Part shown: positions 26,474 through 34,760 of the stretch, piece after piece
Layout of the letters: each line of letters starts with the position of its first letter
How positions within the stretch are numbered: position 1 is the first letter of the stretch
NCBI RefSeq assembly: GCF_024734405.1
Contig: NZ_CP059556.1
Span: 5,332,001-5,396,000, forward strand
Direction of reading: 5' to 3'
DNA from: Saccharopolyspora gregorii
GTDB taxonomy: Bacteria; Actinomycetota; Actinomycetes; Mycobacteriales; Pseudonocardiaceae
Length of the DNA stretch: 64,000 nt
Notes under the pieces: generated by a model
What the model was told of the DNA's origin: nothing
Databases searched by the model: none
What the model saw: the letters and a program-made list of their open reading frames with translations, nothing else
Translations under genes and position numbers: made by a program

Positions 26474-26525
26474 ACCGGAACCCGAATCCGGTTCGCGCAG
26501 CATCGCACCGGAACCCGATTCCGGT
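26474..26525. promoter_or_regulatory. Two operator-like dyads between methyltransferase and dioxygenase genes
   Basis: ACCGGAACCCGAATCCGGT (26474-26492) and ACCGGAACCCGATTCCGGT (26507-26525) differ at one base. Each has 6-bp inverted arms (ACCGGA/TCCGGT) around 7 bases. Their start-to-start distance is 33 bp, about three helical turns, which places both on the same face of the DNA. They lie centrally in the 266-bp divergent region. A dimeric regulator binding both is a reasonable inference. Confidence 0.6.
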
Positions 26526-26629
26526 CAAGAATTCGACCCGATCCGGACGGCGATTCCTCGATTCGCCGATCCGCCGTTCCGCATGCGCGGAACAAGTGTC
26601 ATCGGCTCCACTCAGAAAGGCGCATCATC

Positions 26630-27490
26630 ATGGCGGCTCCCGCTCAGGACACCGGCCTGCAGGTTCGCCCGATCAGCGGCGCACTCGGCGCCGAGGTCCG
26701 CGGCATCGACCTGAACTCCCTCACCGACGAGGCGTTCGCGCAGGTCCACGCACTGCTGCTCGAACACCTCGTGCTGTTCTTCCCCGAGGCCGCCGGGCTC
26801 GGGCCGCAGGCGCACATCGAGTTCGGCAAGCGGCTCGGGGAACTGGAAGTGCACCCGTTCCTGCCGAAGCTCGACGGGCACGAGGAAATCGTGGTGCTCG
26901 ATTCCGCGCAGGGCGCCAAAGCCGACGTGTGGCACACCGACGTCACGTTCAGCCCCACTCCGCCGGTCGCCTCCATCCTGCAGATCGTGCAATGCCCGCC
27001 GTTCGGCGGGGACACGATGTGGAGCAACCAGCACCGGGCTTACGAGTCCCTTTCCGCGCCGTTGCGCGACATGCTCGACGGGCTCACCGCGATCCACGTG
27101 TTCGAGCACCCCAACGGCTCGTTCCGCAGCGAAGCCGAGCACCCCGTGGTGCGGGTGCACCCGGAGACGGGGCGGCGCTCGCTGTACGTCAACCGCATGT
27201 TCACCCGGCGCATCCCGCAGCTGGCCGCCGCCGAGAGCGACGCGCTGCTCCAGCACCTGTACGCCGTCGCCGAGCACCCGAGCAACGTGTGCCGGTTCCG
27301 CTGGAACGCCGGGGCGATCGCCATGTGGGACAACCGCGCCACCCAGCACTACGCGATCAACGACTACACCGAGCGCCGCGTCGGCCAACGCGTCACCGTC
27401 CTCGGCGACACCCCTACGGGCGACACCCCGCGGTGGCCGCACCACGACGCGGACACCGGAGGCGCGGAAGCCCTGCGCACCAAGTCCTGA
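26630..27490 (+). CDS. TauD/TfdA-family 2-oxoglutarate-dependent dioxygenase
   Basis: 286 residues, ATG after an AAAGG site. The Fe(II) ligands are His102 and Asp104 (WHTDVTF) and His240 (RATQHYAIND), with Arg249 or Arg250 as the 2-oxoglutarate-binding Arg. The N-terminal GALGAEVRGIDL is typical of the family. In taurine dioxygenases the enzyme releases sulfite from sulfonates, while relatives hydroxylate many substrates. There is no sulfonate transporter beside it, and it is divergent from the methyltransferase gene across two operator-like dyads, so it may belong to the terpenoid cluster. Three palindromic repeats follow its stop. Confidence 0.9.
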   Translation: MAAPAQDTGLQVRPISGALGAEVRGIDLNSLTDEAFAQVHALLLEHLVLFFPEAAGLGPQAHIEFGKRLGELEVHPFLPKLDGHEEIVVLDSAQGAKADVWHTDVTFSPTPPVASILQIVQCPPFGGDTMWSNQHRAYESLSAPLRDMLDGLTAIHVFEHPNGSFRSEAEHPVVRVHPETGRRSLYVNRMFTRRIPQLAAAESDALLQHLYAVAEHPSNVCRFRWNAGAIAMWDNRATQHYAINDYTERRVGQRVTVLGDTPTGDTPRWPHHDADTGGAEALRTKS

Positions 27491-27501
27491 CCGGAAGCCG
27501 A

Positions 27502-27548
27502 GTGAACGGACCGTTCGACCAACTAGATGGGACGAACGGCCCGTTCAC
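27502..27548 (+). repeat. Palindromic repeat, family 1, copy 6
   Basis: Stem with two mismatches and loop AACTAGATG, 11 bp after the dioxygenase stop. The left arm has TTCGACC, the right arm has CGGCCCG in place of CGGTCCG. Confidence 0.9.
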
Positions 27549-27610
27549 CCCGCCACAGCCCGCGGGCAGGCCGACCGATCGCCGCATCCGCACACCTCCG
27601 ACGAAGTGGA

Positions 27611-27657
27611 GTGAACGGACCGCTTGACCAACAAGATGGGACGAACGGTCCGTTCAC
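27611..27657 (+). repeat. Palindromic repeat, family 1, copy 7 (CTTG subtype)
   Basis: The left arm carries CTTGACC and the right arm is consensus. The loop is AACAAGATG. It is the middle one of three between the convergent dioxygenase and SMP-30 genes. Confidence 0.9.
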
Positions 27658-27706
27658 CCCGGCCGAGCTCTCCGCGCAGCGGGTCGATCACCACGTCCGC
27701 TGGTGC

Positions 27707-27749
27707 GGAGTGAACGGACCGCTTGACCAACTAGATCGGACGAACGGTC
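27707..27749 (+). repeat. Palindromic repeat, family 1, copy 8 (CTTG subtype)
   Basis: The left arm carries CTTGACC and the right arm is consensus. The loop is AACTAGATC. The element ends 22 bp from the SMP-30 gene stop. Coordinates cover the paired region to within a few bases. Confidence 0.88.
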
Positions 27750-27771
27750 CGTTCACTCCGCTAGGAGGGCG

Positions 27772-28614
27772 TCAGCCGGGGAAGGTGTGCGACCGCAACC
27801 CCGCCCCCGCCCCGGGCACGACGAGCACCGCCCCGTCCGCCGGCTCCGGTTCGGCGAGGCCGTCGCGGGCGGTCGTGATGTAGAGGTCGGTGAGGTCTTC
27901 GCCGCCGAAGCAGCAGCTCGTCGGGCGCCGGGACGGCAGCGGCACGGTCCGGTCGACCCGCCCGTCGGGCGCGTAGCGGCGCACTTCCCCGCGGTCCCGC
28001 ACCGCGACCCACAGGAATCCGTCGGCGTCGGCGCACATCCCGGCGGGTTCCCCGTCGACGTCGAACGCGGTGCGGCGCTCGGTGGCGGCGCCGGTCACCT
28101 GGTCGACGGTCAGCACGTCGATGCGGCGGGCGGCGCTGTCGGCGAGGTGGAGCCGGGTGTCGTCGGGGCTCCAGGCGAGCCCGTTGCCCGCGGCGATCCC
28201 GTCGACGACCACGTGCGCGGCGCCGTTCGGGTCGACGCGGACGAGCCATCCGCCGCCGCTCTCGTCCTCGCGCACGGTGGTCGCCCAGACCCGTCCGCCC
28301 ACGTCGACGGTGGTCTCGCCGGCGCGGACCCCGTCGCGGGCCCAGAAGGTGAGCCAGGTGCGGCGTTCCCCGTCGGCGTCGTACAGCGCGACGCCCTCGT
28401 CGAAGTGCAGCAGCAGTCCGCCGCGGGTGCGCGGTTTGGCGGCGCTGACCTGCTGCGGGACCTGCATGGCGTGGTCGGTGTCGTCGGGCGCGTAGCGGTG
28501 CACGGTGCGGGCGCGCAGGTCGGTCCACAGCAGGCTCGCGGTTCCCGCGTCCCAGGTGGGGCCGTGCCCGTGGTGCGCTGCGGCAGGCACGGCCTGCTCG
28601 GCGGTGGTGGGCAC
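27772..28614 (-). CDS. SMP-30/gluconolactonase-like beta-propeller protein
   Basis: 280 residues, ATG start. The six-bladed propeller phrases are visible: GPTWDAGTASLLWTDL near the N terminus, then ANGLAWSPDDTRLHLADS-like wording (GNGLAWSPDDTRLHLADSA), DGEPAGMCADADGFLWVAV, and RPTSCCFGGEDLTDLYITTA. The early Glu that usually binds metal (as in EGP) is replaced: the first blade reads HGPTWD. The Asn and Asp ligands (GNGLAWS, HLADS) are present. Active members hydrolyse lactones with a divalent metal; with one ligand changed, activity is uncertain. It is convergent with the dioxygenase gene and divergent from the rhomboid gene. Confidence 0.82.
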   Translation of the reverse strand: MPTTAEQAVPAAAHHGHGPTWDAGTASLLWTDLRARTVHRYAPDDTDHAMQVPQQVSAAKPRTRGGLLLHFDEGVALYDADGERRTWLTFWARDGVRAGETTVDVGGRVWATTVREDESGGGWLVRVDPNGAAHVVVDGIAAGNGLAWSPDDTRLHLADSAARRIDVLTVDQVTGAATERRTAFDVDGEPAGMCADADGFLWVAVRDRGEVRRYAPDGRVDRTVPLPSRRPTSCCFGGEDLTDLYITTARDGLAEPEPADGAVLVVPGAGAGLRSHTFPG

Positions 28615-28724
28615 CGCTGTTACCTCCTGGGTTTCCGGGTTCGGCGAACGGTGCGGGAGCTTAGCGGGCGCGGCTGAACGTTCCCCCGAGTCACCGCTCC
28701 CCCGATCCGCGTAACCTCGGAAAG

Positions 28725-29345
28725 GTGACGAATCAGCCAGAGCGGCCGCGCGTCCTCCCGCGGAACCCGCTGCGCGCGGCGGTGCAGATGGCGTTCATGG
28801 TGGCGGTGCTCTACGCCGTCGAGTTCTGGGACCAGGCGACGCCGGGGAACCTGGACCAGAACGGCATCGTGCCCCACCGGATCAGCGGCTTGGACGGGGT
28901 CCTGTGGGCTCCGCTGCTGCACGCGGGCTGGGGCCACCTGATGTCGAACACGGTGCCGCTGCTGGTGCTGGGCTGGTTGCTGCTGGCGAACGGGGTGGGG
29001 CAGTTCGTGGCGGTGACGGCGATCGTGTGGGTCGTCGGTGGCCTCGGCACCTGGCTGATCGCGACCGGTGGCGTGCACGTGGGCGCGTCGGGAGTGGCGT
29101 TCGGCTGGATGGTGTTCCTGCTGGTGCGCGGTTTCTTCAACCGCAGCCTGGGGCAGATCGTGGTGGCGGTGGTGCTGTTCTTCTACTGGGGCGGCATGTT
29201 GTGGGGCGTGCTGCCCGGCCAGCCGTTGATCTCGTGGGAGGGTCACCTGTGCGGGGCGCTCGGCGGATTGCTGGCGGCGTGGCTGGTGGCGCGCAGCACT
29301 CGTCGCGGTTCGGGAACGCCGCAGCCTGGCACACTGTCGGCGTGA
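28725..29345 (+). CDS. Rhomboid-family intramembrane serine protease
   Basis: 206 residues with about six membrane helices. The catalytic Ser122 is in [10 protein letters not shown] and the catalytic His174 in [11 protein letters not shown]. The HxxxN motif is His71-Asn75 (HLMSN). It cuts membrane proteins within or near their membrane helices; the targets are unknown. It is the homologue by position of Rv1337 in M. tuberculosis: its stop overlaps the GTG of murI, and the MBL, rph and rdgB genes follow. In mycobacteria this gene directly follows cysM, which here lies 16 kb away in opposite orientation. Confidence 0.93.
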   Translation: MTNQPERPRVLPRNPLRAAVQMAFMVAVLYAVEFWDQATPGNLDQNGIVPHRISGLDGVLWAPLLHAGWGHLMSNTVPLLVLGWLLLANGVGQFVAVTAIVWVVGGLGTWLIATGGVHVGASGVAFGWMVFLLVRGFFNRSLGQIVVAVVLFFYWGGMLWGVLPGQPLISWEGHLCGALGGLLAAWLVARSTRRGSGTPQPGTLSA

Positions 29346-30154
29346 CGAACGCGCCGATCGGGATCTTCGACTCCGGAGTCGGCGGGCTGACCGTCGCCCG
29401 CGCCGTGCTGGACCAGTTGCCGGGCGAGGCGATCCGCTACGTGGGCGACACCGCGAACGCCCCGTACGGGCCGCGCCCGCTGGCCGACATCCGCGAACGC
29501 ACCTTGGCGATCACCGATTCGCTGGTGGAGGGCGGGGTGAAGGCCCTGGTCATCGCCTGCAACACGGCGTCGGCCGCATGCCTGCGGGATGCGCGGGAGC
29601 GCTACGACGTGCCGGTGGTGGAGGTGGTGCTGCCCGCGGTGCGCCGCGCGGTGGCCACGACCCGCAACGGCCGGGTCGGGGTGATCGGTACCGAGGCGAC
29701 GATCCGCTCGCGCGCCTACGACGACGCGTTCACGGCGGCTCCGCAGGTGCGGCTCACGACGGCGGCGTGCCCCCGGTTCGCGGACTTCGTGGAGCGCGGC
29801 ATCACCAGCGGCCGCCAGGTGCTGGGGTTGGCGCAGGGCTACCTGGATCCGCTGCAGCGGGCCGATGTGGACACGCTGGTGCTGGGCTGCACGCACTACC
29901 CGATGCTCACGGGCGTGCTGCAGCTGGCGATGGGTGATCAGGTGACGCTGGTGTCGAGCGCGGAGGAGACCGCGAAGGACGTGGTGCGGGTGCTCACCGA
30001 GCAGGACATGCTGGCGGGGCCGCAGGAACCCGATCACGAGTTCCGCACCACCGGCGATCCGGCGAGGTTCACCCGCTTGGCAGGCCGCTTCTTGGGTCCG
30101 ATCGCGGCTTTCGGGTCCGTGCGGCAGGTCGCCATGTCAGGCTCGTCGGCGTGA
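29342..30154 (+). CDS. murI: Glutamate racemase
   Basis: 270 residues, GTG start overlapping the rhomboid stop. It interconverts L- and D-glutamate for peptidoglycan. The two catalytic cysteines are Cys73 (VIACNTASA) and Cys183 (VLGCTHYP). The N-terminal [16 protein letters not shown] and [11 protein letters not shown] are family signatures. The length is normal. The stop overlaps the GTG of the following phosphodiesterase gene, so rhomboid, murI and the MBL gene are coupled. Confidence 0.96.
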   Translation: MTNAPIGIFDSGVGGLTVARAVLDQLPGEAIRYVGDTANAPYGPRPLADIRERTLAITDSLVEGGVKALVIACNTASAACLRDARERYDVPVVEVVLPAVRRAVATTRNGRVGVIGTEATIRSRAYDDAFTAAPQVRLTTAACPRFADFVERGITSGRQVLGLAQGYLDPLQRADVDTLVLGCTHYPMLTGVLQLAMGDQVTLVSSAEETAKDVVRVLTEQDMLAGPQEPDHEFRTTGDPARFTRLAGRFLGPIAAFGSVRQVAMSGSSA

Positions 30155-30918
30155 AGCTGACGATTCTCGGATGTTCCGGCAGCCTGCCCCGGCCGGACTC
30201 ACCCGCCTCCGGCTACCTCGTCGAGGCCGGCGGGGCGCGGATCGCGCTCGACCTGGGGAACGGCACCGTCGGTGCGCTGCAACGCCATTCGGACCCGTTC
30301 TCGCTGGACGGGTTGTTCCTGAGCCACCTGCACCCGGACCACTGCTCGGACTTCGGGGCGTTGACGGTGCTGCGCCGCTACCACCCCGATCCCCCGCACG
30401 ACACGACGCGCCGCAAGCTGCCGGTGTTCGGGCCGCCGGAGACGCAGGACCGGCTGACCAGGCTGTACGCGCCGAACACCGCGGAGCTGGCGGAGACGGA
30501 CCTGGCCGACGTGTACGACTTCGCCGGTTTCGGCTCGCCCGCGGAGATCGGCCCGTTCCGGGTGGCGGCGTTCCCGGTGGACCACCTGTGCCCGGCGTGG
30601 GGTTTCCGGGTGTCGGCTGGTGGCCGGGTGCTGGCCTACACCGGTGACACGGGCCCGTGCGCGGCGCTGGAGGAGCTGGCGCGGGGCGCGGACGCGCTGC
30701 TGGCCGAGGCGTCCTGGTCGGATTCGCCGGACCGCCCCGACGGGGTGCACCTGTCCGGGCGGCAGGCGGCGCGGGTGGCGAAGCGGGCCGGGGTGCGGCA
30801 GCTGCTGCTGACCCACCTGCAACCGTGGACCGACCCGCAGGAGATCCTGCGGGAGGCGACCGAGGAGTTCGACGGCCCGGTGGAGGTCGTCGAGGCCGGT
30901 CGCGACTACCCGATCTGA
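30151..30918 (+). CDS. MBL-fold hydrolase, Rv1339-like cyclic nucleotide phosphodiesterase
   Basis: 255 residues, GTG start overlapping the murI stop. The metallo-beta-lactamase metal motif HxHxDH is His59-His64 ([10 protein letters not shown]). Further ligands are likely His in [10 protein letters not shown], Asp in AYTGDTGP and His in LLLTHLQPW. The sequence and position match M. tuberculosis Rv1339, reported as an atypical class II phosphodiesterase acting on cAMP. An RNase-Z-like nuclease role is a weaker alternative. It therefore probably sets cyclic-nucleotide levels in the cytoplasm. An Imm1-like gene follows 19 bp downstream, separating it from rph, unlike in mycobacteria. Confidence 0.88.
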   Translation: MKLTILGCSGSLPRPDSPASGYLVEAGGARIALDLGNGTVGALQRHSDPFSLDGLFLSHLHPDHCSDFGALTVLRRYHPDPPHDTTRRKLPVFGPPETQDRLTRLYAPNTAELAETDLADVYDFAGFGSPAEIGPFRVAAFPVDHLCPAWGFRVSAGGRVLAYTGDTGPCAALEELARGADALLAEASWSDSPDRPDGVHLSGRQAARVAKRAGVRQLLLTHLQPWTDPQEILREATEEFDGPVEVVEAGRDYPI

Positions 30919-30937
30919 GTCGGTGGGAAGGACGAGG

Positions 30938-31357
30938 ATGACGATCACGGCGGTGTGGTCGATCGCGTCGACGGCGGACGCGAACGCGGGCGACGGGCTC
31001 AGCGTCACCGAACCGGGCGAGGTCGACGACCTGGTTCGCCGGTTGGCGGAGCCGAACGCGGGCCCGGCGACGATCTGGCACGAGGGGCGGGAGCCCGCGG
31101 ACTCCGCCACCGGCATGCTCGACCACGACGTGATCGCCGCGGTGTCCGGCGGCTACGGCTACCTGAGCCACATCGACACCGACCACGACTACGCCGTCCT
31201 CGACGGCGACCCGGAATCGCCCGCGCTGATCAGCGAGGACGCCGAGTTCCCCGCGGGCAGCGGCGTGGACCCGGCGGTGCTGGCGGCGGCGCTGCGGGAC
31301 TTCTTGGAGACGGGGCGGCGGCCGAAGGCCGTGGAGTGGCGCACCCTCGACTGGTAG
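30938..31357 (+). CDS. Imm1-family immunity-like protein
   Basis: 139 residues from ATG 30938, chosen for the GGAAGGACGAGG site before it. The pattern GGYGYLSHIDTDHDY in the middle and a C-terminal helix ending in FLETGRRPKAVEWRTLDW match actinobacterial Imm1 immunity proteins, which neutralise deaminase or nuclease toxins of contact-dependent systems. No toxin gene is nearby. It sits between the Rv1339-like and rph genes, a pair that is adjacent in mycobacteria, so it looks like an insertion into a conserved operon. It could also have a housekeeping role, since Imm1-like proteins are common as solitary genes in this group. Confidence 0.72.
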   Translation: MTITAVWSIASTADANAGDGLSVTEPGEVDDLVRRLAEPNAGPATIWHEGREPADSATGMLDHDVIAAVSGGYGYLSHIDTDHDYAVLDGDPESPALISEDAEFPAGSGVDPAVLAAALRDFLETGRRPKAVEWRTLDW

Positions 31358-31412
31358 CGGTCCGGTCACCGCCACCCAGAACGGGCGCGGCACGGGCAGT
31401 TAGGGTGGGCGC

Positions 31413-32168
31413 GTGGCGAGAGCGGATGGGCGGAGCGACGACCAGCTCCGGGACGTGCGAATCACCCGCGGATACCAGGACTGGCCCGCCGGTTCGGTCC
31501 TGGTCGAGTTCGGGAAGACCCGCGTGCTGTGCGCGGCGAGCGTGCAGGACGGGGTGCCGCGCTGGCGCACCGGTTCCGGCCTCGGCTGGGTGACCGCCGA
31601 GTACGCGATGCTGCCGTCGGCGACGAACACCCGCGGGGTGCGCGAATCGGTGAAGGGCCGCATCGGCGGCCGCACCCACGAGATCAGCAGGCTCATCGGC
31701 CGTTCGCTGCGCGCCTGCATCGACCTGGCGGCGCTGGGCGAGAACACGATCGCGCTGGACTGCGACGTGATCCAGGCCGACGGCGGCACCCGCACGGCGG
31801 CGATCACCGGCGCGTACGTGGCGCTCGCGGACGCCGTCACCTGGCTGAGCTCGGCGGGCCGGTTGTCCGATCCGAAGCCGCTGTCCTGCTCGATCTCCGC
31901 GGTGAGCGTCGGCGTGGTGGACGGCCGGGTGCGGCTGGACCTGCCGTACGAGGAGGACTCGCGCGCCGAGGTGGACATGAACGTGGTCGCCACCGACCAC
32001 GGCACCCTCGTCGAGGTGCAGGGCACCGGGGAGGGCGCCACCTTCCCCCGGTCCACTTTGGACACGATGGTGGACTTCGCGCTGAACGGCTGCGCCGAGC
32101 TGTCCCGCAAGCAGGCCGAGGCGCTGGCCGCGCCGTACCCCGGCGAACTCCCCGGCGGTGCCCGGTGA
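31413..32168 (+). CDS. rph: Ribonuclease PH
   Basis: 251 residues, GTG start. A phosphorolytic 3'-5' exoribonuclease that trims tRNA 3' ends. Family marks are [16 protein letters not shown], the [28 protein letters not shown]-type region (arginines for phosphate and RNA), the acidic pair in [19 protein letters not shown] and the end ALAAPYPG. The stop overlaps the GTG of rdgB by four bases, the same coupling as in mycobacteria. Confidence 0.97.
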   Translation: MARADGRSDDQLRDVRITRGYQDWPAGSVLVEFGKTRVLCAASVQDGVPRWRTGSGLGWVTAEYAMLPSATNTRGVRESVKGRIGGRTHEISRLIGRSLRACIDLAALGENTIALDCDVIQADGGTRTAAITGAYVALADAVTWLSSAGRLSDPKPLSCSISAVSVGVVDGRVRLDLPYEEDSRAEVDMNVVATDHGTLVEVQGTGEGATFPRSTLDTMVDFALNGCAELSRKQAEALAAPYPGELPGGAR

Positions 32169-32773
32169 CGCGGCTGCTGCTGGCCACCCGCAACGCGAAG
32201 AAGCTCGTGGAGCTGCGGCGCATCCTCGAAGCCGAAGGCGTCACCGGCGTCGAGGTCGTCGGCCTGGACGCGGTGCCCGAGTTCCCGGAAGCCCCCGAGA
32301 CCGGGGCCACGTTCGAGGAGAACGCGCTCGCGAAGGCCGCCGACGCGGCCCGCGCGACCGGTCTCCCCGCCGTCGCCGACGACTCCGGGCTCGCCGTGGA
32401 CGCGCTCAACGGCATGCCCGGGGTGCTGTCCGCCCGCTGGTCCGGCGCGCACGGCGACGACCAGGCGAACCTGGACCTGCTGCTCGGCCAGATCGGGGAC
32501 GTGCCGGACGAGCGGCGCGGGGCGGCGTTCGTCTCGGCCGCCGCGCTGGTGCTGCCGGACGGCACCGAGACCGTGGTGCGCGGCGAGTGGCCGGGAACCG
32601 TGGTGCGTGCCGAACGCGGCACCAACGGGTTCGGCTACGACCCGATCTTCGTGCCCGAGGGCGAGACGCGGACCGCGGCGGAGCTGTCCGCCGCGGAGAA
32701 GGATGCGGACTCGCACCGGGGGCGGGCGCTGCGGCTGCTGCTGCCCACGCTGCGGGAGCTGGCGGGTCGGTAG
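32165..32773 (+). CDS. rdgB: XTP/dITP diphosphatase (non-canonical purine NTP pyrophosphatase)
   Basis: 202 residues. It hydrolyses dITP, XTP and related triphosphates to keep them out of nucleic acids. The marks are [18 protein letters not shown] at the N terminus (substrate-binding Asn/Lys), [25 protein letters not shown] (metal and catalytic Asp) and [12 protein letters not shown] near residue 158. The length is normal. It is the last gene of the conserved rhomboid-to-rdgB operon; the following 736 bp have no convincing gene. Confidence 0.96.
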   Translation: MTRLLLATRNAKKLVELRRILEAEGVTGVEVVGLDAVPEFPEAPETGATFEENALAKAADAARATGLPAVADDSGLAVDALNGMPGVLSARWSGAHGDDQANLDLLLGQIGDVPDERRGAAFVSAAALVLPDGTETVVRGEWPGTVVRAERGTNGFGYDPIFVPEGETRTAAELSAAEKDADSHRGRALRLLLPTLRELAGR

Positions 32774-33509
32774 TCGTAGGCGGCGGTTCCCGCGGAACCG
32801 GCTGAAAGTCGGGCTCATCATCGGGAAGCTCCGCCGCACCTGGCGCGGCCCCGCCGCAGGACGCCTCGGGTCCGGCGCTGCGCGGCCCCATCGATGTCAC
32901 CGGATCCGTTCGCGACGATCGGGTCTGCTGATCGGGTCTGCTGATCGAGACCGCCTGATCGGGATCGCCTGATCGGTGTCGGCGCGGACCGCGCTGAGGC
33001 GCCGCCGCGCAGCCTCGGCGATCCGCCCCGGACTCCGTCGGTCGCCCCCACTTCTCAACATTCGGCGCGGTTCCGGACCGGTGGGCAGCGCGCGCATGGC
33101 GGACCCCTAGCCGGGTTTCACGCGGATGGCGGACCCGATCGGCGAGTTCGCGGACCCGAGGCGGCGGGGTGGCTCAGCCCGGAGGCCACCGATCGGCGCA
33201 AGCGGAGCGGTGACCGGGCGCGATGCCGCCCGAACGCCGGGTGTGCGCCGCACCACCCGCGCGGGGTGTTCCCCGGACGCCGCGTAACGACCGGCCACGA
33301 TCCGGCGAAGTGTCGAGTGGGTCCGCGAATCGGGGCGGGCTCCGCAACTTCTCGCCATCGGGCGGACATCGCCGCGCGGCGCGGTGCAGGGATGCACCGA
33401 GCGCCGGCCCTTCGCTCTCCGGACCCCGCGACGCGGCGGCCGTCCGGAGCCTCCGCACCGATCGGCGTCCCGGTTTCCGCCGCGCAGTTCCCGCTGAAGG
33501 AGAACCTCG
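32774..33509. other. 736-bp intergenic region
   Basis: No frame with credible coding character was found on either strand. It holds a short GATC-rich tandem repeat (32917-32970) and, around 33090-33160, two copies of GCGxATGGCGGACCC. The last 15 bp provide the AAGGAG ribosome site of the small gene at 33510. Confidence 0.5.
32917..32970. repeat. Short 13-14-bp GATC-containing tandem repeat
   Basis: Two identical 13-bp units GATCGGGTCTGCT (32917-32929, 32930-32942) are followed by two related 14-bp units (GATCGAGACCGCCT, GATCGGGATCGCCT). A partial fifth begins at 32971. It shares the CTGATC step with the array at 4079 but not its unit length. Confidence 0.8.
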
Positions 33510-33659
33510 ATGAAGCCGTTGCTCGTGTGCGTGTCCGTCGGTGTCACCTCCGCCGCCGTCACCTTCAGCGTCCTCGCCGCGTTGCACGCCGCGAACTCGC
33601 TCGCCGCGCCGCCGCACCGGGCCCGCCACCCCCGAACCCGCCGACATCGAACCCGCTGA
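33510..33659 (+). CDS. Predicted 49-residue single-span membrane peptide
   Basis: ATG 33510 is preceded by AAGGAG at 33497-33502 with 7 bases of spacing, one of the better ribosome sites here. The product has a hydrophobic segment (LLVCVSVGVTSAAVTFSVLAA), a short linker, then a tail in which about half the residues are Arg or His. The tail lies in DNA that looks noncoding, so the true end could differ. No family is recognised. It may be a small membrane peptide or a chance reading frame. Confidence 0.35.
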   Translation: MKPLLVCVSVGVTSAAVTFSVLAALHAANSLAAPPHRARHPRTRRHRTR

Positions 33660-33846
33660 CGCCGAACCCGCTGACGCCGGCCGGCCGGAGCCGGTGCGCG
33701 TGCCCGTTCCCGCGCGCTGAACCGACCGGCGCATTCCGGTCATCACGTCCGGCGACACCCCGCGGAACGTTCGCCAGGCGGAATGCCGCTGTGACGACGG
33801 TCGCCCCAGATCCCGGTCCGGCGGTGTTGGCGGTTAGGTTCCGCTG

Positions 33847-34602
33847 GTGTTCAGCGAATGGATCGAACCGGTGCTGCTGCTCGTCGTCGGATTCCTGTCC
33901 GGGGCGATCAACGCCGTAGCGGGCGGCGGATCGCTGCTGGTGTTCCCGGCGCTGCTGGCCACCGGCATGCCACCGCTCGTCGCGAACGTGACGAACTCGG
34001 TGGTGCAAGGCCCCGGCTTCGTCGGCGCCGCCGTCGGGCAGCGCGACGACCTCACGGGTGCGCCGCGGCGACTGCTGTGGACGTCGATCGCCGCGGCCGT
34101 CGGCTCCGCCATCGGGTGCGTGCTGCTCATGGTGCTGCCCGGCGAGGTGTTCGACGCCGTGGTGCCCGTGCTGATCGGGCTGTCCGCGGTGCTCATGGCG
34201 TTCCAGAACACGATCAAGCGCTGGTTCGGCCGGAGCGAGGGTGGCGCGGAACGCCTCGGCTGGCTGTCGTTCGGGCTCTTCCTCGCCTCCATCTACGGCG
34301 GCTACTTCGGCGGGGCGCGCAGCGTCATCCTCATCGCGATCCTCATGTTCGCGGTCAACGACACGATGCGGCGGCTCAACGCGCTGAAGAACTGGCTCGG
34401 GCTCATCGGCAGCGCCGTCACGCTGGTCGTGTACTCGCTGATCGCGCCGGTCGACTGGGCGGCGGTGCTGCTCGTCGCACCCACGACGGTGCTCGGCGGC
34501 TACCTCGGGGGCAAGATCGCCCAGCGGATCCCGGCGACGCTGCTGCGCTACCTGGTGGTCGTCATCGCGGCCGGAGTCGCCCTCTACATGGCCTTCGACT
34601 GA
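33847..34602 (+). CDS. TSUP/TauE-family membrane permease
   Basis: 251 residues, GTG start, about eight hydrophobic segments. The two half-repeats begin with LLLVVGFLSGAINAVAGGGSLL and, after a cytoplasmic loop near residue 125, with LFLASIYGGYFGGARSV. This duplicated Gly-rich motif is the signature of the TSUP (DUF81) family. Members export or import sulfite, sulfoacetate, thiosulfate or related organic anions. A sulfonate link to the TauD-type gene 6 kb away is conceivable but they are not adjacent. Three palindromes separate its stop from the convergent bcp gene. Confidence 0.9.
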   Translation: MFSEWIEPVLLLVVGFLSGAINAVAGGGSLLVFPALLATGMPPLVANVTNSVVQGPGFVGAAVGQRDDLTGAPRRLLWTSIAAAVGSAIGCVLLMVLPGEVFDAVVPVLIGLSAVLMAFQNTIKRWFGRSEGGAERLGWLSFGLFLASIYGGYFGGARSVILIAILMFAVNDTMRRLNALKNWLGLIGSAVTLVVYSLIAPVDWAAVLLVAPTTVLGGYLGGKIAQRIPATLLRYLVVVIAAGVALYMAFD

Positions 34603-34608
34603 CCCGGG

Positions 34609-34655
34609 GTGAACGGACCGTTCGACCAACCGGATGGGACGAACGGTCCGTTCAC
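34609..34655 (+). repeat. Palindromic repeat, family 1, copy 9
   Basis: Starts 6 bp after the TSUP stop. Stem with a single A-A mismatch (left arm TTCGACC) and loop AACCGGATG. Confidence 0.9.
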
Positions 34656-34694
34656 TCCATCCGCGGGTCGCCGAGCCGGCCGCCTCTTCCCGGG

Positions 34695-34741
34695 GTGAAC
34701 GGACCCTTCGACCAACCAGACCTGACCAACAGTCCGTTCAC
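34695..34741 (+). repeat. Palindromic repeat, family 1, copy 10 (degraded)
   Basis: The most decayed copy. The outer GTGAACGGAC and GTCCGTTCAC still pair, but the inner right arm reads TGACCAACAG instead of GGACGAACGG. The loop is AACCAGACC. Confidence 0.8.
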
Positions 34742-34760
34742 CACCCCAAACCGATCCGGG

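Noticed and set aside
27491-27771. Small proteins containing NGPF-type peptides read through the palindromes
   Set aside because: They arise from translation of the repeat DNA in several frames and at several loci; no ribosome sites.
32774-33509. Hidden gene in the 736-bp gap after rdgB
   Set aside because: Frames on both strands are Arg/Pro/Ala-rich with no domain and no ribosome site.
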